DNA of 64,000 bases from Pseudomonas fluorescens (GCF_902497855.1 NZ_CABVHU010000009.1:124001-188000); one strand, 5' to 3'; numbered from the stretch's first letter, positions 15,829 to 25,169 are shown. Numbers and translations: made by a program. Notes: generated by a model not told the origin, from the sequence alone.

Positions 15829-17124
15829 ATGAAGACTCTACCCGCGCCTCTGCTCGCCAAAATTTCCTGGCGGCTCCTGCCGTTTCTCCTGCTGATGTAC
15901 ATCATGGCCTTCCTCGACCGTGCCAACGTCGGGTTCGCCAAGCAAGCCTTTCAAGCCGACACCGGGATCAGCGACGCCGCCTTCGCCTTCGGCGCCGGGG
16001 TGTTCTTCGTCGGCTACGCGCTGCTCGAAGTGCCGAGCAATTTGATCCTGCACCGCGTCGGCGCCCGTCTGTGGATGTGCCGCATCATGGTCACCTGGGG
16101 CCTCGTGTCCGCGGCCATGGTCTTCGCCCATAACGAAACCACCTTCTACGTCCTGCGCTTTTTGCTGGGCGTGGCCGAAGCCGGCTTCTTCCCAGGCGTC
16201 ATCCTTTACCTCACCTACTGGTTCCCCAACGCCGTGCGCGGCAAGGCCATGGGGTTCTTTTACTTTGGCGCGCCACTGGCGTTCATCTTCGGCAGCCCGC
16301 TGTCGGGCCTGCTCCTGGAGATGGATGGCTTCGCCGGTTTCCATGGCTGGCAATGGCTGTTTGCAGTGGAAGGCCTGATGGCGACGGCCGTGGGCATCTG
16401 GGCCTATTGGTACCTGGACAATCGCCCCGCTGACGCCAAGTGGCTGACCGCTGAAGAACGCTTGCAGATCCAGACCCTGCTCGACCAGGAAGACAGCCAT
16501 AAACAAAATCACGGCCGCAGCCTGCTCAACGTGTTGTGCCAACCCTCGGTGCTGTACCTGTGCCTGATCTACCTGCTGATCCAGGCCAGCGTCTACGGCG
16601 TGGTGTTTTACCTGCCCACCCAGGTCGGCGGCTTGCTCGGCACCAAGGTCGGGCTGATGGTCGGACTGGTGACGGCGATTCCATGGATCTGCGCGATCGT
16701 CGCCGCCTACCTGATCCCCGGCTACAGCGACCGCACCGGCGAACGACGCCGCACCGCGTGCCTGACCTTGCTGATGTCGGCGGCCGGGATCGCCTGCTCG
16801 GTCACCTTCAGCAGTCCGTTCCTGGGCATCGTCGCCCTGTGCTTCGCCGCCTCCGGCTTCATCGCCGTGCAACCGGTGTTCTGGACATTCCCCTCCAGCT
16901 ACCTCGCCGGCAGCGCCGCGGCAGCCGGAATCGCCCTGATCAACTCGTTCGGTGCCCTTGGCGGTTTCATCGCCCCGGTGCTGAAGAACTGGGCCGAAGG
17001 CGCCTTCCATTCACCGGCCGCGGGTCTCTACCTGCTCGCCGCTACCACCGTCATCGCCGCGTTGCTGGTCCTGGGCATCCGCTCGCCCATTCCGAGCGCT
17101 GCAAAAAAACCGGCCACCGTTTAA
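15829..17124 (+). CDS. rhmT: MFS transporter, probable L-rhamnonate (sugar-acid) carrier
   Basis: A 431-residue MFS protein of the ACS family with about 12 helices. FLDRANVGFAKQAFQ in helix 1 and FFPGVILYLTYWFPNAVRGKAMG are the signatures of the tartrate/rhamnonate (YfaV-like) subgroup. AAAGGA precedes ATG 15829. It is the first gene of the rhm operon, 18 bases from rhmD, and by context imports L-rhamnonate or a similar deoxy-sugar acid. Confidence 0.82.
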   Translation: MKTLPAPLLAKISWRLLPFLLLMYIMAFLDRANVGFAKQAFQADTGISDAAFAFGAGVFFVGYALLEVPSNLILHRVGARLWMCRIMVTWGLVSAAMVFAHNETTFYVLRFLLGVAEAGFFPGVILYLTYWFPNAVRGKAMGFFYFGAPLAFIFGSPLSGLLLEMDGFAGFHGWQWLFAVEGLMATAVGIWAYWYLDNRPADAKWLTAEERLQIQTLLDQEDSHKQNHGRSLLNVLCQPSVLYLCLIYLLIQASVYGVVFYLPTQVGGLLGTKVGLMVGLVTAIPWICAIVAAYLIPGYSDRTGERRRTACLTLLMSAAGIACSVTFSSPFLGIVALCFAASGFIAVQPVFWTFPSSYLAGSAAAAGIALINSFGALGGFIAPVLKNWAEGAFHSPAAGLYLLAATTVIAALLVLGIRSPIPSAAKKPATV

Positions 17125-17142
17125 CACCTGAGGAGTCACACC

Positions 17143-18327
17143 ATGGGCATTCCAACCATTAAGCACGTCCGCGCCTTCACTCTGCGAGGCGGCGGCGCGG
17201 ATTATCACGACCAGGCGGACGGCCACTGGATCGACGATCACATCGCCACGCCGATGAGCAAATACCCCGAGTACCGCCAGAGCCGCCGCACCTTCGGCAT
17301 CAACGTGCTCGGGACCCTGGTGGTCGAGATCGAAGCCAGCGATGGCACCGTCGGTTTTGCCGTGACCACCGGTGGCGAACCGGCCGCCTACATCGTCGAG
17401 AAACACCTGGCGCGCTTCCTGGAAGGCGCCAAAGTCACCGACATCGAGCGCATCTGGGACCAGATGTACCAATCGACCCTGTACTACGGCCGCAAAGGCA
17501 TCGTCATCAACACGATCTCCGGCGTCGACCTGGCGCTCTGGGACTTGCTCGGCAAGATCCGCCAGGAGCCTGTGCATCAATTGCTCGGCGGTGCGGTGCG
17601 CGACGAATTGCAGTTCTATGCCACCGGCGCCCGTCCGGACCTGGCACAGAAAATGGGTTTCATCGGCGGCAAGATGCCGTTGCACCATGGCCCGGCCGAA
17701 GGTGAAGAAGGCCTGCGCAAAAACCTCGAAGAACTGGCGACCATGCGCGAGCGGGTCGGCCCGGACTTCTGGCTGATGCTCGATTGCTGGATGAGCCTGG
17801 ACCTCAACTACGCCACCAAGCTGGCGGTCGGTGCTCACGAATATGGTTTGAAGTGGATCGAAGAGGCACTGCCGCCGGACGATTACTGGGGCTACGCGGC
17901 GCTGCGCAACAACGTACCCAAAGGCATGTTGGTCACCACCGGCGAACACGAAGCGACCCGCTGGGGTTTCCGCATGCTGCTGGAGATGGGCTGCTGCGAC
18001 ATCATCCAGCCGGATGTCGGCTGGTGCGGCGGGATCACCGAACTGGTGAAGATTTCGGCGCTGGCCGACGCCCATAACGCACTGGTCATTCCCCACGGTT
18101 CTTCGGTCTACAGCTATCACTTTGTCGCCACACGGCATAACAGCCCGTTCGCCGAGTTCCTGATGATGGCGCCCAAAGCCGATGAAGTGGTGCCGATGTT
18201 CCACCCGCAACTGCTCGGCGAACCTGTGCCGGTGAACGGCCGCATGCGCCTGTCGGCACTCGACCAGCCCGGCTTCGGCGTGACCCTCAACCCGGAATGC
18301 CAACTGCATCGGCCGTATAACCGCTGA
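17143..18327 (+). CDS. rhmD: L-rhamnonate dehydratase
   Basis: A 394-residue enolase-superfamily dehydratase closely resembling E. coli RhmD along its length. The N-terminal DYHDQADGHWIDDHIATPMS loop with its His residues, the metal ligands in LMLDCWM (Asp), IEEALPP (Glu) and TTGEHEAT (Glu), and the general base His in VIPHGSSVYSYH are all present. It dehydrates L-rhamnonate to 2-keto-3-deoxy-L-rhamnonate in a Mg-dependent reaction. RhmD enzymes can also accept L-lyxonate or L-mannonate. The next two genes provide the aldolase and aldehyde dehydrogenase that complete the pathway. Confidence 0.93.
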   Translation: MGIPTIKHVRAFTLRGGGADYHDQADGHWIDDHIATPMSKYPEYRQSRRTFGINVLGTLVVEIEASDGTVGFAVTTGGEPAAYIVEKHLARFLEGAKVTDIERIWDQMYQSTLYYGRKGIVINTISGVDLALWDLLGKIRQEPVHQLLGGAVRDELQFYATGARPDLAQKMGFIGGKMPLHHGPAEGEEGLRKNLEELATMRERVGPDFWLMLDCWMSLDLNYATKLAVGAHEYGLKWIEEALPPDDYWGYAALRNNVPKGMLVTTGEHEATRWGFRMLLEMGCCDIIQPDVGWCGGITELVKISALADAHNALVIPHGSSVYSYHFVATRHNSPFAEFLMMAPKADEVVPMFHPQLLGEPVPVNGRMRLSALDQPGFGVTLNPECQLHRPYNR

Positions 18328-18341
18328 GAAAGGACCCCGTC

Positions 18342-19142
18342 ATGAACATGCCGCACAACGCTTTCAAAGCCGCGCTGAACAACCGCGCAACCCAGTATGG
18401 CATCTGGGCCGGATTCGCCACCGGCTACGCCGCCGAGATCGTCGCCACCACCGGTTACGACTGGATGCTGATCGACGGCGAACACGCGCCGAACACCGTG
18501 CCCGGCGTGCTCGCCCAATTGCAGGCGGTGGCGCCCTACTCCACCGCGCCGGTGGTGCGTGCGGTCACAGGCGATGCCAACCTGATCAAGCAACTGCTGG
18601 ACATCGGCGCCCAGACGCTGATGATCCCGATGGTCGAAACCGCTGAACAAGCTGCAGCACTGGTACGCGCCATGCGCTACCCGCCCCATGGTATTCGCGG
18701 CGTCGGCGGCGGCCTGACCCGCGCTACGCGTTGGGACGCGGTGCCCGATTACCTCAACACCGCCCATGAGCAGTTGTGCCTGATCGTTCAGGTGGAATCG
18801 CGCTTGGGTGTTGAAAACGTCGAAGCGATTGCCGCCGTCGAAGGCGTCGACGCGGTATTCATCGGGCCAGCGGATTTGTCCATCGGTCTGGGCCATGCCG
18901 GCAATCCGGGTCACCCCGAGGTTCAAGAGCGCATTGAATACGCAGTAAACGCGACCCTCGCAGCGGGCAAGGCCTGCGGAATCCTCGCGCCCAACGAAGA
19001 AGATGCACGGCGCTATCAGGGCTGGGGCTGCCAGTTCATTGCGGTGGCCATCGACATCAGCCTGCTGCGCCAAGGCGCCACGGCCACCCTCGCGCGCTAC
19101 CGCACGCCCGCCACCGAGCAAGCGCCATCGCGCACCTACTGA
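18342..19142 (+). CDS. rhmA: 2-keto-3-deoxy-L-rhamnonate aldolase (HpcH/HpaI family)
   Basis: A 266-residue class II pyruvate aldolase matching E. coli RhmA (267 residues). Conserved blocks are YDWMLIDGEHAPNTV (general-base His), QLLDIGAQTLMIPMV, RYPPHGIRGVGG, LIVQVESRLGVENVEAI (metal Glu) and VFIGPADLSIGLG (metal Asp). It splits 2-keto-3-deoxy-L-rhamnonate into pyruvate and L-lactaldehyde. It starts 14 bases after rhmD. Confidence 0.93.
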   Translation: MNMPHNAFKAALNNRATQYGIWAGFATGYAAEIVATTGYDWMLIDGEHAPNTVPGVLAQLQAVAPYSTAPVVRAVTGDANLIKQLLDIGAQTLMIPMVETAEQAAALVRAMRYPPHGIRGVGGGLTRATRWDAVPDYLNTAHEQLCLIVQVESRLGVENVEAIAAVEGVDAVFIGPADLSIGLGHAGNPGHPEVQERIEYAVNATLAAGKACGILAPNEEDARRYQGWGCQFIAVAIDISLLRQGATATLARYRTPATEQAPSRTY

Positions 19143-19162
19143 TCAGCCCAGGAGTTGTCCCA

Positions 19163-20596
19163 ATGTCGTCCGTGCCTGTTTACGAAAACTTCATCAACGG
19201 CCAATTCGTGGCCAGCGCCGCCCATCTCGACGTGATCAACCCAGCCACTGGCGCCCTGTTGTCGAAGGTCCCGGCGTCGACCGCCGAAGACGTCGACCGC
19301 GCCCTCGCCGCCGCCCGCGCCGCGCAAAAAGACTGGTCGCGCAAACCGGCGATCGAACGCGCCGGGCATCTGCGGCGAATCGCCGCCAGGCTGCGGGAAA
19401 ACGTCGCCCATCTGGCGCGCACCATCACCCTGGAACAAGGCAAGGTCAGTGGCCTTGCAGAAGTCGAAGTCAACTTCACCGCCGACTACCTCGACTACAT
19501 GGCCGAATGGGCCCGGCGCATCGAAGGCGAAATCATCACCAGCGACCGCCAGAACGAAAACATCTTTCTGCTGCGCAAACCCCTGGGCGTGGTCGCCGGG
19601 ATTCTGCCGTGGAACTTCCCGTTCTTCCTGATCGCCCGCAAGATGGCCCCGGCGCTGCTGACCGGCAACACCATCGTGATCAAGCCCAGCGAAGAAACGC
19701 CAAACAACTGCTTCGAGTTCGCCCGTCTGGTCGCCGAAACCGACTTGCCGGCCGGCGTGTTCAACGTGGTCTGCGGCGATGGCCGAGTCGGCGCGGCACT
19801 GAGCGCCCATAAGGGCGTGGACATGATCAGCTTCACCGGCAGCGTCGCTACCGGCTCGCGGATCATGGCCGCTGCTGCGCCAAATATCACCAAGCTCAAT
19901 CTGGAACTGGGCGGCAAGGCGCCGGCCATCGTGCTGGCGGATGCCGACCTCGACCTCGCGGTAAAAGCCATCCGCGACTCTCGAATCATCAACAGTGGTC
20001 AAGTGTGCAATTGCGCCGAGCGGGTCTACGTGGAACGCAAGGTCGCCGACCAGTTTATCGAGCGCATCGCGGCGGCGATGAGTGCGACCCGCTACGGCGA
20101 CCCGATCGCCCAACCGGACATCGAAATGGGCCCGCTGATCAACCGTCAGGGGCTGGACAGCGTCAATCGTAAAGTCCGCACCGCATTGAGCCAGGGCGCG
20201 AGTCTGATCAGTGGCGGGCAGATTGCCGATCTGCCCAACGGCTTCCACTTCCAGCCCACGGTGCTGGCCGGCTGCCGCGCCGACATGGAGATCATGCGCG
20301 AAGAGATTTTCGGCCCGGTGCTGCCGATCCAGATCATCGATGACCTTGACGAAGCCATCGCCCTGGCCAACGACTGCGACTATGGCCTGACCTCGTCGAT
20401 CTACACCCGCGACCTGAGCAAAACCCTGCAAGCGATGCGCGAGCTGGATTTTGGCGAAACCTACGTCAATCGCGAGAACTTCGAAGCGATGCAGGGGTTC
20501 CATGCCGGTGTGCGCAAGTCGGGTATCGGCGGCGCGGATGGCAAGCACGGGCTGTATGAATATACCCATACCCATGCGGTGTACCTGCAAGGCTGA
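19163..20596 (+). CDS. aldA: Lactaldehyde dehydrogenase
   Basis: A 477-residue aldehyde dehydrogenase with very strong resemblance to E. coli AldA (479 residues). It has the AldA-specific NSGQVCNCAERVYV block with the catalytic Cys, ELGGKAPAIV with the catalytic Glu, GILPWNFPFFLIARKMAPAL, and the C-terminal NFEAMQGFHAGVRKSGIGG. It oxidises L-lactaldehyde to L-lactate with NAD. It closes the rhm operon, 20 bases after rhmA, and a hairpin follows. Confidence 0.93.
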   Translation: MSSVPVYENFINGQFVASAAHLDVINPATGALLSKVPASTAEDVDRALAAARAAQKDWSRKPAIERAGHLRRIAARLRENVAHLARTITLEQGKVSGLAEVEVNFTADYLDYMAEWARRIEGEIITSDRQNENIFLLRKPLGVVAGILPWNFPFFLIARKMAPALLTGNTIVIKPSEETPNNCFEFARLVAETDLPAGVFNVVCGDGRVGAALSAHKGVDMISFTGSVATGSRIMAAAAPNITKLNLELGGKAPAIVLADADLDLAVKAIRDSRIINSGQVCNCAERVYVERKVADQFIERIAAAMSATRYGDPIAQPDIEMGPLINRQGLDSVNRKVRTALSQGASLISGGQIADLPNGFHFQPTVLAGCRADMEIMREEIFGPVLPIQIIDDLDEAIALANDCDYGLTSSIYTRDLSKTLQAMRELDFGETYVNRENFEAMQGFHAGVRKSGIGGADGKHGLYEYTHTHAVYLQG

Positions 20597-20614
20597 GCCA
20601 TGCATTGAGGCCAC

Positions 20615-20645
20615 CGACCTGCTGACTGGAGCTGTCAGCAGGTCG
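20615..20645. terminator. Terminator of the rhm operon
   Basis: A perfect 12-bp stem, CGACCTGCTGAC and GTCAGCAGGTCG, with a 7-base loop, 18 bases past the aldA stop. A T-rich ATTTTTCT lies about 10 bases further on. It separates convergent aldA and the small stress-protein gene and may serve both. Confidence 0.75.
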
Positions 20646-20653
20646 AGCCGATA

Positions 20654-20818
20654 TCATTTTTCTCCACGTGTCCCTCCATGACTGTGCTGTCCACCGATCC
20701 GGGCTTTCTCTGCCTTATCGATGGCCACATTAGCCTTTGGCTCGCCTTTGCGTCCCGCCTCTTTGACTTTTTGCGGGTCGTCGGAAAAGCCGTGATGGGT
20801 TTCTTGTCGTTTGGTCAT
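20654..20818 (-). CDS. Small KGG-like stress-type protein
   Basis: A 54-residue hydrophilic protein (MTKRQETHHGFSDDPQKVKEAG..., ending QHSHGGTRGEK). The DPQKVKEAGRKGEPK and ARIGGQHSHGGT segments resemble the glycine/lysine repeats of KGG (con-10/general stress) proteins, which are disordered and induced in stationary phase or starvation. AGGAGATTGGCC gives a strong ribosome site. The AGRKG-E variant replaces the usual GG at one repeat. Function beyond stress association is unknown. Confidence 0.75.
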   Translation of the reverse strand: MTKRQETHHGFSDDPQKVKEAGRKGEPKANVAIDKAEKARIGGQHSHGGTRGEK

Positions 20819-21062
20819 GGCCAATCTCCTGAGACAAAAAATAGTGACTTACTTTGGATCGTCACCCTAAGTTTTCGTCTCGTCGATACGACAAACGGAA
20901 CAGGCCCGCCGCCTGCAGACGCAAAAAATAAAGTGACGGAAAGTCACGGAGAGCCAAACTCATATCACGGGTGTCGAAACGCATGCCGGAGGTAGAAATC
21001 GTGATTTTTTTTCAGTGCCTCTGGCTGTTTGTCAGATCAACTGCCTGAATCAAGGATCGGCC

Positions 21063-22034
21063 ATGGATCTCATATTTCTTGGTACTTCAGCAGGAGTCCC
21101 TACCCGCAATCGAAATGTGAGTGGCACCGCGCTCATCGAGTCCTCAGGCAAGGGCTGGTATCTGGTGGATTGCGGTGAAGCCACCCAGCATCAACTGTTA
21201 CGCACACCCCTGTCTTTAAAGAACCTTCGAGGGTGCTTCATAACCCATGTCCACGGTGATCATTGCTTCGGCTTACCCGGCCTGCTGGCCACTGCGGGCA
21301 TGTCGGGGCGCCTGGAGCCGCTCGATATCGTGTTGCCGGTTGCGCTGCATGACTGGGTGCGCCTCAGCCTGAGCGTCAGCAGGTCGTGCCTGCCCTTCGA
21401 GGTGCGTTTGCATGCAAGCGAAACTTTGAATGGCTGGCGAAACGGCAATGTCCAGGTCGACACCGTTGCCCTGTCTCATCGTGTTCCCTCTCATGGCTAC
21501 CTATTTGCCGAATCCAATCCTGACCCGCGCCTGGATGTGCAACGCCTGGAGGCCGACGGCGTTCCCCGCGGCCCGATCTGGGGTGAGCTGGCGCATGGAC
21601 GTGAGGTCGAGCATGCCGGACGCCTGCTGCGTGCGCAGGACTATTTACGCCCTGCGCGACCCGGTCAACGCTTCATCATCTGTGGCGATAACGACACCCC
21701 CGAACTGCTGGCCAAGGTGGTTCCAGGCGCGGATGTGCTCGTGCACGAGGCCACCTTCTGCCAGTCATTGATCGATCGCACCGCAGAGAGTTACGGGCAC
21801 AGCAGTGCCGCCGCCGTGGCGCGTTTTGCCGAGTCGGCAGGCATACCGAATCTGGTGCTCACCCACTTCAGTGCACGCTATCAATCCAATCCCGATGAGA
21901 GCCCGTTCATTGGGGATATCCGCGAGGAAGCAGCGGCCTGTTTCACCGGTGAATTGATCCTGGCGCGCGATCTGGAACGTTACCACCTCGACCGGGATGG
22001 TCGGCTGAAGAGTGCTTTCAGGGTTGCCCTATAG
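21063..22034 (+). CDS. Ribonuclease Z-type metallo-beta-lactamase hydrolase
   Basis: A 323-residue metallo-beta-lactamase-fold protein of RNase Z (ElaC) type. It starts MDLIFLGTSAGVPTRNRNVSG, the classic RNase Z N-terminus, followed by LVDCGEATQHQLL, the zinc motif THVHGDHCFGLPG, SHRVPSHGYLF, ICGDNDTP and LVLTHFSARY. RNase Z trims tRNA 3' trailers or acts as a phosphodiesterase. The ATG at 21063 follows AAGGATCGGCC. The frame could extend upstream, but the conserved N-terminus fixes this start. It overlaps nothing and is oriented with the SDR gene downstream. Confidence 0.85.
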   Translation: MDLIFLGTSAGVPTRNRNVSGTALIESSGKGWYLVDCGEATQHQLLRTPLSLKNLRGCFITHVHGDHCFGLPGLLATAGMSGRLEPLDIVLPVALHDWVRLSLSVSRSCLPFEVRLHASETLNGWRNGNVQVDTVALSHRVPSHGYLFAESNPDPRLDVQRLEADGVPRGPIWGELAHGREVEHAGRLLRAQDYLRPARPGQRFIICGDNDTPELLAKVVPGADVLVHEATFCQSLIDRTAESYGHSSAAAVARFAESAGIPNLVLTHFSARYQSNPDESPFIGDIREEAAACFTGELILARDLERYHLDRDGRLKSAFRVAL

Positions 22035-22161
22035 GTGGCACCCAGTCCCAACGTTGGCTCACGCATGCGGCGCAAATGCTCAACCACCTTTCAGTCATCT
22101 CGATGGAACATTGATGGCGGCCCATCCTCTATCGCAAACCAGCGAACCTGAGGATGTCACC

Positions 22162-23487
22162 ATGATCGACTCATCGACCGGCATGAAGCCTGGCGAGCGT
22201 TACGCCGTCCAAAGCCTGGAACACACCCGAAGTTTCCCCGGCTTCTTTCTCGACGGAAAATATTACCTGGGCCCCGAATTGATGACCGCCGTCGGGTGGC
22301 TGGAAGGTCAGCAATTCCTGTATGACCAACTTGACTCCACAGGCAAGCCGGTGTTTGCCGATCGAGTCGCGGGCAACATTGAAGACCTGACGTTGACCCT
22401 GATTGATGGTGCCCGCCTGAAACTGAGCAAAGTGCGATTCAACGCCCAAGCCGATTTACCCTCTTCAGAGGTTGTAGGCCGTTCTGAGGTGGAGCGGGTA
22501 GACACGAAGGGGGCGCTCTACAACAAACTGGTGGTCATTACCGGAGCATCCAGCGGCATCGGCCGTGCGGCTGCTCATGCATTCGCGAGTGAGGGCGCAC
22601 GACTGGTACTGGGTGCACGTGATGAAGCGGCGCTGGCTGACGTCGTCAAGGAATGTGCTGCACGCGGTGCCAGCGCGTTGGCAGTCTGCACGGATGTCAC
22701 ACACAGCGAACAGATGCGGGATCTGGCGGATCAAGCTGCCACGTTTGGCGATGGACGCATCGACATCTGGATCAACAATGCAGGCGTCGGAGCGGTGGGC
22801 AAGTTCGAGGAAACCCCGCTTGAAGCACATGAGCAGGTGTTGCAGACGGATCTGATCGGTTACCTGCGCGGCGCCTATGTGGCATGGCCATATTTCAAGG
22901 CGCAAAAACGCGGCACCCTGATCAACACCTTGTCACTGGGGAGCTGGGTCGCACAGCCTTATGCCGCGGCTTACTCTGCCAGCAAATATGGTTTGCGCGG
23001 TTTGAGTGAAGCGTTGCGCGGGGAATTGATCGGATACCCCGATATCCATGTGTGCGACATCTATCCGGCGGTCATGGACACACCGGGGTTTCGTGACGCT
23101 GGCAACTTCACCGGTCATGCGCTCAAGCCACCGCCTCCCCTCTATGATCCGCATCTCGTCGCCCAGGCGATGGTTGCCTGTGCGTTACGTCCAAAACCCA
23201 GCACCACTGTAGGAAGCACTGCCACGATAGCCCGTCTGGCGCATTACTGGGTACCGGGGTTCCCGTTCCTATTGGGATGGTTGACGCGCTTGGGCTTGGA
23301 ACGCAGCCCGCGGTCTGAATCGTCATCAGGCAATCTGTTTACCCCGCCAAGCGGCAATCGCAGGGTTGAAGGAGGTTGGCGAGTAACCGGGCACAGACCT
23401 TCAGTCCTGATGGCTGCAGGCGCGGCGTTGTTGCTTGGCGGGTGCCTGTACATGCGTCATCGCCAAAAAGGATCGATGAACGATTAA
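22162..23487 (+). CDS. SDR-family oxidoreductase with an extra N-terminal module and C-terminal membrane anchor
   Basis: A 441-residue protein. Residues about 115-330 form a classical short-chain dehydrogenase: TGASSGIG nucleotide loop, DIWINNAGVG, catalytic Ser in LSLGSWVAQ and YSASKYG (Tyr, Lys). Residues about 1-112 form an unidentified module (FPGFFLDGKYYLGPELMTAVGWLEGQQFLYDQLD...), absent from ordinary SDRs of this subgroup. The last 45 residues contain a hydrophobic segment SVLMAAGAALLLGGCLYM followed by basic residues, likely a membrane anchor. The start at 22162 follows TGAGGATGTCACC; an ATG 16 codons upstream is an alternative. Substrate unknown. Confidence 0.8.
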   Translation: MIDSSTGMKPGERYAVQSLEHTRSFPGFFLDGKYYLGPELMTAVGWLEGQQFLYDQLDSTGKPVFADRVAGNIEDLTLTLIDGARLKLSKVRFNAQADLPSSEVVGRSEVERVDTKGALYNKLVVITGASSGIGRAAAHAFASEGARLVLGARDEAALADVVKECAARGASALAVCTDVTHSEQMRDLADQAATFGDGRIDIWINNAGVGAVGKFEETPLEAHEQVLQTDLIGYLRGAYVAWPYFKAQKRGTLINTLSLGSWVAQPYAAAYSASKYGLRGLSEALRGELIGYPDIHVCDIYPAVMDTPGFRDAGNFTGHALKPPPPLYDPHLVAQAMVACALRPKPSTTVGSTATIARLAHYWVPGFPFLLGWLTRLGLERSPRSESSSGNLFTPPSGNRRVEGGWRVTGHRPSVLMAAGAALLLGGCLYMRHRQKGSMND

Positions 23488-23507
23488 CCCGCGCATGGTT
23501 AAGGTAC

Positions 23508-23548
23508 GTACCCTCGTCCTCGGGTTCATCGACCCGAGAACAGGGTAC
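23508..23548. terminator. Hairpin between convergent SDR and DUF3597 genes
   Basis: A two-part stem: GTACCCT/AGGGTAC outside and CTCGGGT/ACCCGAG inside, with a TCATCG loop and 3-4 base internal bulges. There is no clear T-run, so it is a probable rather than certain bidirectional terminator. Confidence 0.5.
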
Positions 23549-23579
23549 GCACCAGCGTTAGAGGTAGAGCAGGACAATC

Positions 23580-23984
23580 CTAATTCAGTAAATCCGCGGG
23601 AACCTTCCCGCCATTCTCCGCCAGCTTTTTCATGACCGCCGAGTGGAGCCAGATGTTCATCGCTGCCGAATCGTCGGTGGAGCCTGTGTAATGCAACTCG
23701 GCGGCGAGTTTTTTACGTGCATCCAGGCTACTGTCGATGTTCAACAGTTTGAGCAAATCCACAATCGACGTGCGCCAATTGAGCTGCCCGCCTTGCTGGC
23801 TGGCCAAGGCTTCCAGTTTTGCGGCGACGTCGACTTCGCTGATCGCAGCCGTCGGGGTGGTAGTCGACGTCTGCGGCGCAGCAGGGGAAGCACCCGCGGC
23901 AGGCGTGGCAGGAGCAGCCTCGGCCGTCGACGCCGCGTGTTTACCTATCCCCAGTTTTTCCAATATCGTGCTGAATAAGCTCAT
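23580..23984 (-). CDS. DUF3597 domain protein
   Basis: A 134-residue protein: MSLFSTILEKLGIG start, a disordered Ala/Pro/Thr-rich linker (residues about 19-47), then the DUF3597 domain with EVDVAAKLEALASQQGGQLNWRTSIVDLLKLL and LHYTGSTDDSAAMNIWLHSAVMKKLAENGG. The family resembles the LysM-associated lipoprotein-type domains but has no known activity. GGGAGAATTCAA precedes the ATG. No signal peptide, so probably cytoplasmic. Confidence 0.85.
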   Translation of the reverse strand: MSLFSTILEKLGIGKHAASTAEAAPATPAAGASPAAPQTSTTTPTAAISEVDVAAKLEALASQQGGQLNWRTSIVDLLKLLNIDSSLDARKKLAAELHYTGSTDDSAAMNIWLHSAVMKKLAENGGKVPADLLN

Positions 23985-24284
23985 TTGAATTCTCCCAGGA
24001 TTGAATGGCCAACCCTCTGTTGAGTGTTGGCTACCTATGGATGACTCCCGCGCTTGCGCTAAAGTTTTATCCGGCTTCCCAGACGCCGCGCGAGGGACTG
24101 GCCCGTACTACTGAATTTTTTCTGCATAACATCAAAGTGTAAGATTTATGCAACTTCTGCCGACCGTTCAAAAAAACTGATAAATGCTTTAGGCGCGGAA
24201 ATGATTGAACCCTTGCTTGGGCACCAAGGTCTTCAATTCAGGTCATTCATCGCTATTAAAACTGGTGCAGGCAGGAGTGTGGAA

Positions 24285-25091
24285 ATGAATATTAAACACA
24301 TCAATATCAATGGCCAGACCATTCGCGTAGGCGTACGCACAGGCTTGCCTGATACAACGCCCCTGATGATATTCAATGGCATCGGCTCCGGCCTTGAACT
24401 GGTGTTGCCCATTGTCGATGCCATGCACCCTGACCTGGAAGTCATCGCCTTTGACGTTCCCGGTGTCGGTGGCTCCTCCATGCCGAGCCTGACTTACACG
24501 TTCTCTGGACTTGCTAAAACCGTCACGCAAATCCTTGATTACCTGGAACACGAGCAAGTCAACATTCTCGGCCTGTCCTGGGGTGGATTCCTCGCCCAAC
24601 AATTTGCTTTTGATTATCCACGAAGGTGTAAGAAGCTTATCCTCGCGGCCACCTCCTGTGGATTGATGTCTACCCTGCCCGATTACAAGGTATTGGGTTT
24701 GATGGCCAGTCCGCGCCGTTATACCGATCCTGAATATGCCGCCAGCATTGCTCCTGCCCTCTACGGGGGTAAGTTCCGACATGACAAGCAGCTCGCAACT
24801 TTGCACGCCAAGGTCATGTGCGCTGATAAATCTCCCTACGAAGTGACCACCGGGTACAGCTATCAAATGATGGCCATCGCCTGTTGGTCCAGCGTTTTCT
24901 GGCTGCACCAGATAGTCCAGCCTACATTGGTGTTGGCAGGTAGCGATGACCCGATCATTCCATTGTCTAACATGCAACGATTATCTGACCAGATTGAAAA
25001 TTCGGAATTGCATGTGTTTGAAGACGGACACTTGTTCTTCCTCACGGACTTGCCCAACGTCGCCCCGATCATTAATGAATTTTTACGCTGA
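24285..25091 (+). CDS. Intracellular PHA depolymerase-like alpha/beta hydrolase (PhaZ-type)
   Basis: A 268-residue alpha/beta hydrolase strongly resembling Pseudomonas medium-chain-length PHA depolymerase PhaZ. Shared blocks include PLMIFNGIGSGLELVLP, VIAFDVPGVGGSSMP, the nucleophile elbow LGLSWGGFLAQQFA (GLSWGG), CKKLILAATS, MASPRRYTDPEY, PTLVLAGSDDPIIPL (Asp) and EDGHLFFLTD (His). The ATG at 24285 follows GCAGGAGTGTGGAA. The gene is not beside phaC/phaD, so it is probably a paralogue of the canonical phaZ. It could act on PHA granules or on another aliphatic polyester or ester. 23985-24284 upstream shows no gene. Confidence 0.8.
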   Translation: MNIKHININGQTIRVGVRTGLPDTTPLMIFNGIGSGLELVLPIVDAMHPDLEVIAFDVPGVGGSSMPSLTYTFSGLAKTVTQILDYLEHEQVNILGLSWGGFLAQQFAFDYPRRCKKLILAATSCGLMSTLPDYKVLGLMASPRRYTDPEYAASIAPALYGGKFRHDKQLATLHAKVMCADKSPYEVTTGYSYQMMAIACWSSVFWLHQIVQPTLVLAGSDDPIIPLSNMQRLSDQIENSELHVFEDGHLFFLTDLPNVAPIINEFLR

Positions 25092-25169
25092 CTGCTCAGG
25101 GTCGTTATTTATCACTGCCTGTTAAAGACCAAACACAACAGTGCCCTGATAGCGGCGCTCTAATGGTAA

